From: Alphaproteobacteria bacterium
Lineage (GTDB): Bacteria > Pseudomonadota > Alphaproteobacteria > Caulobacterales > Aquidulcibacteraceae
Length of the DNA: 64,000 nt
Assembly (NCBI GenBank): GCA_027488965.1
Contig: JAIYAO010000198.1
Span: 1 to 64,000, forward strand
Direction: 5' to 3'
Under the pieces are notes generated by a model. It ran no database searches. It was not told the origin of the DNA and was given only the letters and a program-made list of their open reading frames with translations. This document shows, one piece after another, positions 23,298 to 35,115 of the stretch (positions are counted from its first letter, which is position 1; every line of letters starts with the position of its first letter). Both the position numbers and the translations under genes were made by a program.

Positions 23298-25508
23298 TCA
23301 GTCGTCGCCGTTGAAAAACATGGCGGGCGAGATGCCGCGCCGGGGAAGAATGAAGCGCACCATGGCGCCCGGTCCGGGCGCAGGAGCGTCAGACAGGACG
23401 AGCGATCCGCCGTGGTCCTCGACCACGCGGCGCACGATAGCGAGCCCGAGGCCCGTGCCCTTGGTGCGTGTCGTAACGTAAGGCTCCACGAGCTTGTCGC
23501 GGTCCTTGACGGGAAAACCGACACCGTTGTCGACGATGTCGATCGTCACGGCGGTCTCGTCATGGGCGATACGCATAAGCACGCGGCCCTCCTTGGGCTC
23601 GCCTTCCTTGTTGCGGCGTGTCTGAATCGCCTCGGCGGCGTTCTTGATGACATTGGTGAAGGCCTGAGCGAGCAGGCGCCCGTCGCAGATCAACTGCACC
23701 GGCGCGGCGTCGCCTTCCACTTCGAAACGGACATCCGCAAACGAGAGGCGTTGATCCATCATCGCCTCGCGCGCCGTGGCGACGATGTCCACCGGCTCGA
23801 AACGGGGCGTCGGCATGCGGGCGAAGCCCGAGAACTCGTCGACCATCCGCCCGATGTCGGCCACCTGCCTCAGGATTGTTTCCGTGCACCGCTGGAAGGT
23901 TTCGGCGTCGGACTGGATTTCGGCGCCGAAGCGGCGTTGCAGGCGTTCGGCGGAAAGCTGGATCGGCGTCAGCGGATTCTTGATCTCGTGAGCGATGCGT
24001 CGCGCCACGTCCTTCCAGGCTTCCTGGCGTTGGGCGGCCACAAGGGTGGTCATGTCGTCGAACGTCAGCACGACGCCCGATGAGTTTCCCGCCCCGCTGA
24101 CGCGCACGCTGAGGTGCCTGGTCGATCCGTCGCGTGCGAGATCGATCCGCTTGGGGGCGATGGGCACCGCTTCGCGCGCGGCGGCGACGATCTCGGCGAA
24201 TTCCGGCGCCACTTCGTCAAGCCGGCGCCCGTCCAGAGCGTCCGCGCCCACGCCCAGAAGGTCGGCAGCGGAACTGTTGGCGGCGGTGATGCGGCCGTCG
24301 CCATCGAGGCCCACAACGCCGGCGCTGACGTTGGCCAGCACAGCCTGGATGAAGCGGCTGCGTTCTTCTGCGTCGTGGCGGGCGTTCACCAGGTCGCTGC
24401 GCTGGGTATCGAGTTGGGAAGTCATGCGGTTGAAGGCGCGGCCCAGCGCATCGACCTCGTCGCGCTCGCGTCCCACCGCCACGCGCGCGTTCAGGTCTCC
24501 CGACGCCACGCGTCGCGCCGCCTCGGCAAGCCGCCCGATGGGCTCCGAGACACGGCTCGCATTGGACAGGCCCAGCCAGACCGCCCCCAGCAGTATGAGC
24601 ACCGCCGTGGCGAGATACGCCAGCGCGAACAGGACCTGCAGGCGCGCGCGGCTTTCCTCGGTGTCGCGATAGTCGGTCACCGCCTGGTCGAAGGAACGCA
24701 GCTGGCGCAGCATGTCGGGATCGACGAAGCGCGCCACGTAGAGGTAGGCGTCGTCGTAGGCGCTCAGCCGATAGAGCGCGCGGATGAGGCCGGCGTCGCC
24801 GTAGAGGCGCATGGTCAGATCGCCGGAGGTGGCCTCGGCGAAGTCGTCGGCGGCCGGCGATGCGTAGGCCGGCGCCTCTGGCGTGCGCGCGGCGGCGAGC
24901 ACGCGGCCCTCGCCGTCGATGACATAGGCGGCGGCGAAGAACCGCTGCTCTGTCTGCGCCTCGAGGTAGGCGTTGTAAGCGGCGTTCTGGGCGGTCAGGC
25001 CCTGTTCGGCGCGGTTGAGGTCCGTGGCCATCGCCAGCACCTCGCCGCGCATGTTCTCCTGTGCCGCCTGCACGTAGTTTCGCCCCACAAGGGCGGCGTT
25101 TTCGACCACGGTTTTCACTCGGTCGGAGAACCACTCCTCGATGCCCCGGCTCATGGTGGCGCCCAGGAAGAGGGCGACGATGACCGCGGGTGTCACCGCC
25201 GCGGCGCTGAACAGCGAGACGAACCGCAGGTGCAGCCGCGCGCCGCTGTCCGGCGTCGAACGCGCCCCGGCGACCCGGACGATCCGCAGCACGAGAAGGA
25301 TGGCGAGGCCCATGCTGATGAGGAGGCTGGCCCCCAGCAGCGCCAGCACGAGGGGGCTTTCCAGCCGCAGGGGACCCGCGCCGGAGACGGCGAGGACGGT
25401 GGCGGTGACCGTCAGCACGGCGGCGACCACGAAGCCGCCCACGAATCCGATGGTGCCCAGACCCCATGGCCCGGCCTCAGTTCGTCCGGGAAGGGAAGTC
25501 GTCGTCAT
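23298..25508 (-). CDS. ntrY: Sensor histidine kinase NtrY
   Basis: N-terminal TM segments, HAMP, PAS, RRIAHEIKNPLTPIQLSAERLQRRF; adjacent to ntrX. Confidence 0.93.
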   Translation of the reverse strand: MTTTSLPGRTEAGPWGLGTIGFVGGFVVAAVLTVTATVLAVSGAGPLRLESPLVLALLGASLLISMGLAILLVLRIVRVAGARSTPDSGARLHLRFVSLFSAAAVTPAVIVALFLGATMSRGIEEWFSDRVKTVVENAALVGRNYVQAAQENMRGEVLAMATDLNRAEQGLTAQNAAYNAYLEAQTEQRFFAAAYVIDGEGRVLAAARTPEAPAYASPAADDFAEATSGDLTMRLYGDAGLIRALYRLSAYDDAYLYVARFVDPDMLRQLRSFDQAVTDYRDTEESRARLQVLFALAYLATAVLILLGAVWLGLSNASRVSEPIGRLAEAARRVASGDLNARVAVGRERDEVDALGRAFNRMTSQLDTQRSDLVNARHDAEERSRFIQAVLANVSAGVVGLDGDGRITAANSSAADLLGVGADALDGRRLDEVAPEFAEIVAAAREAVPIAPKRIDLARDGSTRHLSVRVSGAGNSSGVVLTFDDMTTLVAAQRQEAWKDVARRIAHEIKNPLTPIQLSAERLQRRFGAEIQSDAETFQRCTETILRQVADIGRMVDEFSGFARMPTPRFEPVDIVATAREAMMDQRLSFADVRFEVEGDAAPVQLICDGRLLAQAFTNVIKNAAEAIQTRRNKEGEPKEGRVLMRIAHDETAVTIDIVDNGVGFPVKDRDKLVEPYVTTRTKGTGLGLAIVRRVVEDHGGSLVLSDAPAPGPGAMVRFILPRRGISPAMFFNGDD

Positions 25509-25564
25509 CGGGTCACAGGGTGCGTGGCTTTGGGGCCACACAAAAGACCCTCAGACGCCCGAGG

Positions 25565-26943
<1,379 letters not shown>

Positions 26944-26947
<4 letters not shown>

Positions 26948-28020
26948 GGCAGATGCTCCTCCGCGATCGGCAGGAGCACACGGAAAACAGTGTGGCCGGG
27001 CCGGGATTCCACGTCGATGCGCCCTTCGTGGCGGGTCACGATCTCGGCGGCGATGGCGAGGCCAAGGCCCACGCCATCCGCTTTCGTCGTGGCGAACGGC
27101 TCGAACACGCGGCCCACCATGGCGGCGGCGAGGCCGGGGCCGTTGTCCGTCACCGCGATCTCCATCTGCGGGCGCGCGAGCCCGCCGGCGTTGCGCACCC
27201 TCACGCCCGGGCGGAAACGCGTACTCAGCGTCACCATGCCTGCGGGCATGCCGCGCACGGACTCCGCGGCGTTCTTGGCGAGGTTGAGGAAGACCTGGAT
27301 CAGCTGGTCCATGTCCCCGTCCACGGCCGGCAGGGACGGATCGTAGGCCTCCACGATCGCCACGTGGGGGAAGCTGGTCGACACAACCGCCTGGGCGCGT
27401 CCCAGCGCCTCGTGGATGTTCACGCGCGCCATGCGCGGCGGAGCGAGGTCGTCGAAGGCGTCGATGCGGTCCGTGAGGCGCCGGATGCGATCGGATTCCG
27501 CGCAGATCATGTCCGTCAGTACGCGCACTTCGGCGGTGGCGTCCTTGCCGATGAGCTGCGCCGCGGCGCGAATGCCGGCCAGAGGGTTGCGGACCTCGTG
27601 CGCGAGCGTGCGCGCGATGGGCGGGGCGCTGCGCGCGGGTTGGGCGCTGCGCGAAAGGGCGCGCGGCACGAACGTGAGGACCGCGCCCGGGGGATCGTCG
27701 ACCGGGGCCGCCATGAAATCGGCCCGGCCGAGCGAGAACGTAGGTCCCTCGATCAGCATGTCCGCCTGCGAGAGGCGGATCGCCTCGTTGGCGGTCCGCC
27801 GTCCAAAGGCGGCGACGACACTTTCGGGGCCGAAGACATCGCTCAAACGGCGGCCCACAAGGCCGCCCGCCGACGCCGCAAGCAGTTCAGCCGCCGCCAC
27901 GTTGGCGAAATGAATGCGCCCAGCCACATCGACGCCGATCACCAGCACGGGAAGCGCGTCGAGCAGGGTTTGTGCGTCCCCCGCATTGCGCGCCGTGCGC
28001 AGTCGCGTGAGCGTTTCCAT
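26944..28020 (-). CDS. ntrB: Nitrogen regulation sensor kinase NtrB
   Basis: RTLAHEVRNPLAGIRAAAQLIGKD; HATPase GVGLGLAIAAEIVTRHEGRIDV. Confidence 0.92.
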
Positions 28021-29030
28021 CACGCCGCCTCCAGCTGGGGTTGCGCCGCGAAGATGTCCCGGAGCGCGCGCTGTACGGTGGTCGGGCAGTCGAGGCGGCA
28101 GATGTCGGCGCGTGCGGCGCGGCGGGCCTCGGGCGCCAGCGCCAGCGCGCCCGCCTCGATCGCCCAAGCGATGTGCTTGCGCGCCACGCGCAGCCCGAGG
28201 GCGTGACCGTAGAACGACAGCGAGTCCTCGTAGAACTCCGCGAGGCTGTCGCCGATGATGGCGGCGGACGGCGCCTGCGCCTCGCCGCCGACGGCAAGGG
28301 CGCGCGCCACAGCCGCCGTGTGCCACGGCATGCCCTGCGCGCCGCGCCCGATCATCACGCCGGCAGCGCCGGAGAGGCGCAGCGCAGTACGGGCGTCGGC
28401 CGCGGAGGCGATGTCGCCGTTGGCGATGACGGGGATGCGAACGGCTTCCACGGTGGCGCGGATGGCGCCCCAGTCGGCGCGGTCCCGGAAGAACTGGCAA
28501 CGGGTGCGGCCGTGGATGACGATCATCTGTACACCCGCCGCTTCGGCGCGCGCGGCGATGGCCGGTGCGTTCAGCGCGGCGGCGTCCCAGCCGAGGCGCA
28601 TCTTCAGCGTCACCGGACGGCTGGTGGCGGCCACCGTCGCCTCGATCAGCCGCAGGGCGTGATCGGGGTCGCGCATCAGCGCCGAACCGGACAGGCCGTT
28701 GGTCACGGTTTTGGACGGGCAGCCCATGTTGATGTCGATCACGTCGGCGCCCGCCGCCTCCGCGAGCCGGGCGCCCTCGCCCATCCAGCGCGGCTCCCGG
28801 CCGGCCAACTGGATCACGAGCGGCGAAAGCAGCCCGGCGCCTGCCGTGCGGCGCACCATGTCGCGCCGGGCGCGGACCAGTTGGTCTCCGGCGACCATCT
28901 CGGACACCACGTAAGGCGCACCGAAGCGGTGCGCTTGACGGCGGAACGGAAGGTCCGTGACCCCCGCCATAGGGGCGAGCAGCACGGGCGTTTCCACGCG
29001 GAGGGAGCCGAGCTGCAAGGGGTTTAGCAT
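28020..29030 (-). CDS. dusB: tRNA-dihydrouridine synthase (DusB/NifR3)
   Basis: VETPVLLAPMAGVTDLPFRRQAHRFGAPYVVSEMVAGDQLV; DINMGCPSKTVTNGLSGSALM. Confidence 0.94.
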   Translation of the reverse strand: MLNPLQLGSLRVETPVLLAPMAGVTDLPFRRQAHRFGAPYVVSEMVAGDQLVRARRDMVRRTAGAGLLSPLVIQLAGREPRWMGEGARLAEAAGADVIDINMGCPSKTVTNGLSGSALMRDPDHALRLIEATVAATSRPVTLKMRLGWDAAALNAPAIAARAEAAGVQMIVIHGRTRCQFFRDRADWGAIRATVEAVRIPVIANGDIASAADARTALRLSGAAGVMIGRGAQGMPWHTAAVARALAVGGEAQAPSAAIIGDSLAEFYEDSLSFYGHALGLRVARKHIAWAIEAGALALAPEARRAARADICRLDCPTTVQRALRDIFAAQPQLEAA

Positions 29031-29130
29031 GCCACTTTGTACGGCGCCTATTTTGGTGGCGCCAGTGGCTACACCCGGACGCATTGCCTCAGTTTCCCGA
29101 CCGCGACATGAAAGCCACGGGAGACCCCGA

Positions 29131-30285
29131 GTGACCGCAGCCGCCCTCATCGTCGCCGCTGGCCGCGGCCAGCGCGCCGGCGCCGGCCTGCCCAAGCAGT
29201 TCCGCCCGTTCGCAGGCCAGCCCATGCTGCGCTGGTCTGTCGCCGCCTTCAGGGCCAGCCCGGCCATCGGCCGCATCGTGGTGGTGGCCGATCCCGCGGA
29301 CGGCGACCTCGTGCACGCCGCCCTGGACGGCCTTCCGGGTATCGAGACGATCGCCGGGGGAGCCACCCGGACCGGGTCGGTCCGCCGGGGCATGGAAGCG
29401 CTCGCCGCGGGGGCGCCGCCGGCCCACGTGCTCATTCATGATGCGGCCCGCCCCGGCGTAACCCCCGAGGTGATCCGAAACGTCCTCGAAGCGCTTGCTC
29501 ATGTGGACGCCGCGGCCCCGGCGCTGGCGGTGGCGGACGCGCTCAAGCGCGCCGGCGATGACGGGACTGTCCTTGACGATGTGCCCCGCGACGACCTGTG
29601 GCGGGTGCAGACCCCGCAGGGCTTCTCGTTCCCGCCGTTGCTCGCGGCTTACCGGGCGCTCGACGAGAGCGCCGCCTACGCCGACGACCTGGCAGTGGCC
29701 CGCGCGGCGGGGCTGGCGGCCCGCCTCGTGCCGGGCGCTGCGCGGCTGGGCAAGATCACATTTCCCGAGGACCACGCCATGATGGAACAGCTGGTCGGCG
29801 TAGGCGCAACCTGCGTGGGCGCCGGCTTCGACGCCCACCGGTTCGGCCCGGGCGACCACGTGACCCTGTGCGGCGTGCGCATACCGCACGACCACGGCCT
29901 CATAGGGCACTCGGACGCCGACGCCGGTTGGCATGCGCTGACAGACGCGTTGCTCGGGGCCATCGGCGCCGGCGACATCGGAGACCATTTCCCCCCCAGC
30001 GACCCGCAGTGGCGCGGCGCAGACTCAGGGCGCTTCCTTCGTCACGCGGCGGCGCTGGTGGCGCAGGCCGGCGGGCGCATCGTCCACGCGGATGTGACGC
30101 TCATCTGCGAACGCCCGAGAATCGGACCGCACCGTGCGGCCATGCGCGAACGCACGGCGGAGGTGCTCGGGCTTCCGCTCGCGCGCGCCAGCGTCAAGGC
30201 GACCACCACCGAGCGCATGGGTTTCACAGGCCGCGAGGAAGGCCTCGCCGCGCAGGCCACGGCCACGGTCCTGATGCCGGGTTGA
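29131..30285 (+). CDS. ispDF: Bifunctional IspD/IspF enzyme
   Basis: ALIVAAGRGQRAGAGLPKQFRPFAGQPMLRW fused to GAGFDAHRFGPGDHVTLCGVRIPHDHGLIGHSDADAGWHALTDALLGAIGAGDIGDHFP. Confidence 0.95.
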   Translation: MTAAALIVAAGRGQRAGAGLPKQFRPFAGQPMLRWSVAAFRASPAIGRIVVVADPADGDLVHAALDGLPGIETIAGGATRTGSVRRGMEALAAGAPPAHVLIHDAARPGVTPEVIRNVLEALAHVDAAAPALAVADALKRAGDDGTVLDDVPRDDLWRVQTPQGFSFPPLLAAYRALDESAAYADDLAVARAAGLAARLVPGAARLGKITFPEDHAMMEQLVGVGATCVGAGFDAHRFGPGDHVTLCGVRIPHDHGLIGHSDADAGWHALTDALLGAIGAGDIGDHFPPSDPQWRGADSGRFLRHAAALVAQAGGRIVHADVTLICERPRIGPHRAAMRERTAEVLGLPLARASVKATTTERMGFTGREEGLAAQATATVLMPG

Positions 30286-30287
30286 GC

Positions 30288-32891
30288 CTACATGTTCGCC
30301 AGCAGCGGGCGCACGAGGTTGATGTACTCGTCGCTCCACGCCTTGCCGCGCAGGTCTATCGGCATACACGCTTCATCGAAGGGGGCAGAGGTTTCCGCCG
30401 CCTGATCGACGATGGGGCACCAGTCGGGACCGAGCAGCAGACCGTCGACCACCGCCTGCGTCCGCCCGATCACCATCACGCTGGTGGAGAAGGAGGTGTA
30501 GTAATCCTGCGAAACGGACCCCTCCAGCGAGGCCCACACCGCCCCCCAGCCGCCGGCGCGTGCAACGCGCGCAGCCTCCGCCACGAGATCCAGGTTCCGG
30601 TTCGACAGGTGCAGCACGACGATGCCAGTGGGCGAGAGTTTCCGCAGGTAGAGTCCGATGGCTTCCGTGGTCAGCAGGTGTGCGGGCACGGCGTCCGATG
30701 AGAACGCATCGACGACGAGAACATCGAAACTGTCGTCCGGCAGCCCCTGCACGCCGAGGCGCGCGTCGCCCAGGACGACGCGCGCATCCGGCGCGCACTG
30801 CGGCACATAGGTGAACACGCCCGTCTGGGTGGAGAACCGCACCACCATCGGATCGATCTCGAAGATCGTCAGCGTGTCCTGCGGCCGCTTGAGACACGCG
30901 GTGGAGCCGGAACCGAGCCCGATGAGGCCAAGACGGCCCACCGGGTAGCGTGCGAGGCCGGCCTGCGTGGCGCGGCCGAGCCCGGTGTTGGGGTGGTAGT
31001 AGGTCAGCGGATCGCGTGTGCGGGCGCCTGTAAGGTACTGGGCGCCGTGGATGGTGGTGCCGTGCATCATCACGCGCATCACGCCGTCGGGCATGTCGGG
31101 ATACTCGACCACGCGGGTGACGCCGAAGAAGCTGCGCCCCTGGAAGGCGATGTTGCGGTCGGCGCCGTTGACGTAGACGCTGGCGAACGCCGCAAGGACG
31201 AGTGCTGCGGCGAGTACAGGCTTGGCCCGGTTTGCGAGGATCGCCACGGCGATGATCGCGAGCACGATGAACAGAAGCGCCTCAGGTGCGCTGTTCTGAC
31301 GGAAGTAGTAGATCACAGCCACGGTGATCGCGAGGCCGAAGCCCAGGATCGCCGCGATCTCGCGCACCACCTGACGGCGCTGGGCGAGCAGCACCAGCAC
31401 CGCAAACCCGAACATGCCCGCCGAGATCGAATAGTCGACGGGCTGCAGCCCGTCCTGGTCCAGCAGGAGACGCCCGATGGCGGACGCGCCGAGCAGGCCG
31501 GCAAGACCGATCGCCGCCAGCCGCGCAAACTTCTGCTCTGCACTGGCGGCGATCACCAGCAGGCCGATGAAGAGGAAGCCCACCGCCTGCCCGAGATCCT
31601 GCGGACTCAGTTCTCCCGGCTCCCAGAACGGCCGCAGGCCTTCGTCGCCCCAGGTGAGACGCGAGACGGCGACGCCCACCGCCACGACGGCCGCAAAGAT
31701 CGCGGCGTAGTCCGGCAGCGGCTTGTCCCGGCGCGGCAGGAAGAGCGCCACGGCGGCCAGCGCGAGCGGATACTCGTACACGTCGTTGAAGATCACGGGC
31801 GCCAGCAGCGCCGTCGCCGCGCCGCCGACGACGCCGCCGACGCTGACCCACATGTAGAATTCCGTCAGCCTCCCCACCGGCGGGCGGCGGGCGGACAACG
31901 CGAGGTGACAGACCAGCGCCGACAGGAAGAAGCACACGAGGCTGGCGATGAGGGTGAAGAAGAACTCATTCTCGGTGAAGGCGATCACCACCGCGGCCAG
32001 CGCGATCGGCTGCATCAGCGCCACGGGATCGCGCCACAGGTCGGCGCCCTTTCCGAAGGCGATCACGAACGTCACGAGATAGAGCGCGAGCGGGATGACC
32101 CAGAGGAACGGCGCAGAGGCCACGTCCGTGGAGATGTGGTTGGTGACGCCGAGCATGAGGCTCGACGGCGCCGCTGCGGCCGCCATCCAGAACAGGCGGT
32201 CTCCCCATGTGGAGGTGGGCGCAGCCTCGTCCGGCGCCGCTGCCTGTGCGCTGTCGGTGCGGGTGGCGAGCCAGCCGGCGGCGACGATCGCGGCGCCCAC
32301 GGCCACGAATCCCCATGCCCAGGACACCGCCTGCGCCGACAGCCCCAGCAAGGGCTCCACGGCGATGGGGTACGCCGCAAGGCCGAGCAGGCTGCCGAGG
32401 TTGCTGGCGGCGTAGAGGTGATACGGATCGTGGGAGTCCGCGCGCCCGGTGCGCGCGTACCACGCCTGCAGCAGCGGCGCCGTGGCCGAGATCGCCGCGT
32501 AGGGCAACCCGACCGACAATGTCAGCACGCCGAGCAGCCACAGGATCGGATGGGCGGTGTTGGGTAGTCCGAGCGCCGTCGACACCGCGATCTGCAATCC
32601 GCCGCCGGCAACCACGAGCACGACCACCGCCGCGGCGAGTACGCCCGCATGGATCGCCACCTGCGTGCGCAGCGAGGCGAGGCGCGCGAGCCGGTGCGCG
32701 TAGACGTAGCCCACCAGCAGCGCGGCCTGGAAGAACACCATCGACGTGTTCCAGACCGCAGGCGACCCGCCGAGCTGGGGCGTCGTCATCCGCGCGAACA
32801 TGGGCTGCAGCAGGAAGATCAGCGCCGCACTGGCGAACATCACGCCGGCAAACACGGGCGCCGCCGCCTGGCGTGCTTGTTGGGACTGCAT
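30288..32891 (-). CDS. Multi-TM protein with C-terminal spermidine synthase-like domain
   Basis: Many hydrophobic helices, then IGLGSGSTACLKRPQDTLTIFEIDPMVVRFS...VVLGDARLGVQGLPDDSFDVLVVDAFSSDAVPAHLLT. Confidence 0.85.
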   Translation of the reverse strand: MQSQQARQAAAPVFAGVMFASAALIFLLQPMFARMTTPQLGGSPAVWNTSMVFFQAALLVGYVYAHRLARLASLRTQVAIHAGVLAAAVVVLVVAGGGLQIAVSTALGLPNTAHPILWLLGVLTLSVGLPYAAISATAPLLQAWYARTGRADSHDPYHLYAASNLGSLLGLAAYPIAVEPLLGLSAQAVSWAWGFVAVGAAIVAAGWLATRTDSAQAAAPDEAAPTSTWGDRLFWMAAAAAPSSLMLGVTNHISTDVASAPFLWVIPLALYLVTFVIAFGKGADLWRDPVALMQPIALAAVVIAFTENEFFFTLIASLVCFFLSALVCHLALSARRPPVGRLTEFYMWVSVGGVVGGAATALLAPVIFNDVYEYPLALAAVALFLPRRDKPLPDYAAIFAAVVAVGVAVSRLTWGDEGLRPFWEPGELSPQDLGQAVGFLFIGLLVIAASAEQKFARLAAIGLAGLLGASAIGRLLLDQDGLQPVDYSISAGMFGFAVLVLLAQRRQVVREIAAILGFGLAITVAVIYYFRQNSAPEALLFIVLAIIAVAILANRAKPVLAAALVLAAFASVYVNGADRNIAFQGRSFFGVTRVVEYPDMPDGVMRVMMHGTTIHGAQYLTGARTRDPLTYYHPNTGLGRATQAGLARYPVGRLGLIGLGSGSTACLKRPQDTLTIFEIDPMVVRFSTQTGVFTYVPQCAPDARVVLGDARLGVQGLPDDSFDVLVVDAFSSDAVPAHLLTTEAIGLYLRKLSPTGIVVLHLSNRNLDLVAEAARVARAGGWGAVWASLEGSVSQDYYTSFSTSVMVIGRTQAVVDGLLLGPDWCPIVDQAAETSAPFDEACMPIDLRGKAWSDEYINLVRPLLANM

Positions 32892-33035
32892 GAAACCTCT
32901 CGCGGTGCTTGGTCGCTCTGTCGGCGCGGTCTGCGCCAGCCGCAGGGCTATAGGGGAACGGCCAATGACAGGGTAGCGGGGTATCGGACAATTCGGCCGC
33001 TGGCGCCCGCCCGCCGGCTGGGGCTAAGTGTGGCG

Positions 33036-33527
33036 ATGTTCCCCGACGACCTCCTGCACAGCGCCCGCCTCCTCCTCGCCGAAGCCGAGGATCGCCGCCT
33101 CAAGATCGCTACGGCGGAAAGCTGTACGGGGGGGCTCGTGGCGGCGCTGCTGACGGAAGTGCCCGGGTCTTCTTCGGTGTTCGAGCGCGGTTTCGTCACC
33201 TACTCCAATCGCGCCAAGGAGGAACTCCTCGGCGTGCCCGGGGACCTCATCGCCGACATGGGCGCCGTGAGCGAACCCGTCGCGCGGATGATGGCGGAGG
33301 GCGCGCTGCGTGAGGCGCACGCCAACATCTCTGTGGCGATCACAGGCGTGGCCGGCCCGGGCGGCGGCACTGCGTTCAAGCCCGTGGGCCTCGTGCATCT
33401 GGCGGCGGCGCGCGAGAACCGCGCTATCCTCCATGAAACCCTGCGGCTGGGCGATATCGGCCGCAGCGCGATCCGGATGGCGGCGGTGGCGAGCGCGCTG
33501 GGGCTGCTGCGGCGGATGATCCTCTGA
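33036..33527 (+). CDS. CinA C-terminal domain protein (nicotinamide-nucleotide amidase)
   Basis: KIATAESCTGGLVAALLTEVPGSSSVFERGFVTYSNRAKEELLGV. Confidence 0.94.
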   Translation: MFPDDLLHSARLLLAEAEDRRLKIATAESCTGGLVAALLTEVPGSSSVFERGFVTYSNRAKEELLGVPGDLIADMGAVSEPVARMMAEGALREAHANISVAITGVAGPGGGTAFKPVGLVHLAAARENRAILHETLRLGDIGRSAIRMAAVASALGLLRRMIL

Positions 33528-33537
33528 CGACGCGCGG

Positions 33538-34002
33538 TCAGGCCGGCACAGGCGCGAAGCGGCGCGTCGCTTCCTGCTCGAACGCCGCCATGATGCGGTC
33601 TGCCGCGCGGTCGCGGTTGACCTTCACCAGCGAATTCAGCAGCGGGTTCTTGAACTCGTAGGCGATCCAGAACCGCACCACCGAACCGCCTTCGCCATCG
33701 GACGCGAACCGCCAGCGGTTCTCAAGTTTCCGGAACGGCCCGCTCACCAGCGTGACGTCCACTTCCCCCGCCTCCGGCGCGGATCGCACGCGGGTGGAGA
33801 ACCGCTCTCGCAGCGACTTCCAGCCCACCAGCACATGCGCCACCGCCTCGCGCACGCCGCCATGCTCCCGTTCGCCCGACACCTTCATGTCGAGGACCCA
33901 TGGAATGAACGACGGATAGGCGCGCACATCGCCGACGAGCGCGCACAGTTTCTCCGGCGCGAACGGCAGGCGGCGCTCGGCCTCGATGGTCGTGGCGCTC
34001 AT
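33538..34002 (-). CDS. COQ10/RatA-like START-domain protein
   Basis: [31 protein letters not shown]...; ATGA overlap with lipA. Confidence 0.9.
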   Translation of the reverse strand: MSATTIEAERRLPFAPEKLCALVGDVRAYPSFIPWVLDMKVSGEREHGGVREAVAHVLVGWKSLRERFSTRVRSAPEAGEVDVTLVSGPFRKLENRWRFASDGEGGSVVRFWIAYEFKNPLLNSLVKVNRDRAADRIMAAFEQEATRRFAPVPA

Positions 34003-34967
34003 GCGCGCTCGCGCGTCTCGCGGGCCGCACGCAGGCGTGCGAAATCCTCGCCCGCGTGGTGGCTGGAACGCGTCAGCGGGCTCGCCGACACCATCAGGAA
34101 GCCCTTGGACTCCGCGATCGTGGCCAGGCCCTGAAACTCTTCCGGCGTCCAGTAGCGGTCGATGGCGGCATGCTTGCGGGTCGGCTGCAGGTACTGGCCG
34201 ATGGTGAGGAAATCGATGCCGGCGGAGCGCATGTCGTCCATCACCTGGATGATCTCGGCGCGCGTTTCGCCGAGGCCCACCATGAGGCCTGACTTTGTGA
34301 ACAGCCGGTCATTGCGCTCCTTCACCCGCTCCAGCAGGCGCAGGGAATGGTAGTAGCGCGCGCCCGGGCGGATCGTAAGGTAAAGGCGCGGCACGGTTTC
34401 GAGGTTGTGGTTGAACACGTCGGGGGCGGCGTCGATCAACATCTCCGCGGCGCCGGGCTTGCGCAGGAAATCCGGCGTCAGGACCTCGATCGTCGTCCCG
34501 GGCGCGGACCGGCGGATCGCCGCGATGGTCTGCACGAAGTGGTCGGCCCCGCCGTCGTCGAGGTCATCGCGGTCCACCGAGGTGACCACGACGTGGGCCA
34601 GGCCCATCTTCGCGACCGCGGCGCCCACGTTTGCGGGCTCTTGAGGGTCCAGCGCGCCGGGCAGGCCGGTGGCGACGTTGCAGAAACTGCACGCGCGGGT
34701 GCACACCTCGCCGAGGATCATGAAGGTGGCATGGCGCTGCTGCCAGCACTCCCCGATGTTGGGGCAGGCCGCCTCCTCGCACACGGTCACGAGGTTGTTC
34801 TCGCGGACGATCTCCTTCGTGCGCTGGTACTCGGCGCCGGCCGGCGCCTTGACCCGGATCCAGTCCGGCTTGCGCAGGACCGCCGTGTCCGGCCGCTCCC
34901 GCTTCTCGGGATGGCGGTGGCCGCCCCCGGGGCCGGCGGGCGTGCGCTTGTCGATCAGGGTGGCCAT
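33999..34967 (-). CDS. lipA: Lipoyl synthase
   Basis: [38 protein letters not shown]. Confidence 0.97.
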   Translation of the reverse strand: MATLIDKRTPAGPGGGHRHPEKRERPDTAVLRKPDWIRVKAPAGAEYQRTKEIVRENNLVTVCEEAACPNIGECWQQRHATFMILGEVCTRACSFCNVATGLPGALDPQEPANVGAAVAKMGLAHVVVTSVDRDDLDDGGADHFVQTIAAIRRSAPGTTIEVLTPDFLRKPGAAEMLIDAAPDVFNHNLETVPRLYLTIRPGARYYHSLRLLERVKERNDRLFTKSGLMVGLGETRAEIIQVMDDMRSAGIDFLTIGQYLQPTRKHAAIDRYWTPEEFQGLATIAESKGFLMVSASPLTRSSHHAGEDFARLRAARETRERA

Positions 34968-35115
34968 GGGGGGAACATGGGTCCATCCGCCCCCCCGATC
35001 AATGCGTTTTGACGGAGGGACCGCTTGCGAAATCGCCGCAATTGGATAGCGTTGTTACAGGCTTGAAACAAAGATCACGGCTCCCGCTCAAGGGGGTCGA
35101 GGGAGCGCCCACCGC

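Noticed and set aside
30993-32567. 524-aa forward ORF
   Set aside because: Antisense to the TM-spermidine synthase-like gene; charged low-complexity product
33538-34002. RatA-type toxin of a toxin-antitoxin pair
   Set aside because: START-domain COQ10-like protein coupled to lipA; no antitoxin partner, so a ubiquinone-binding role is more likely
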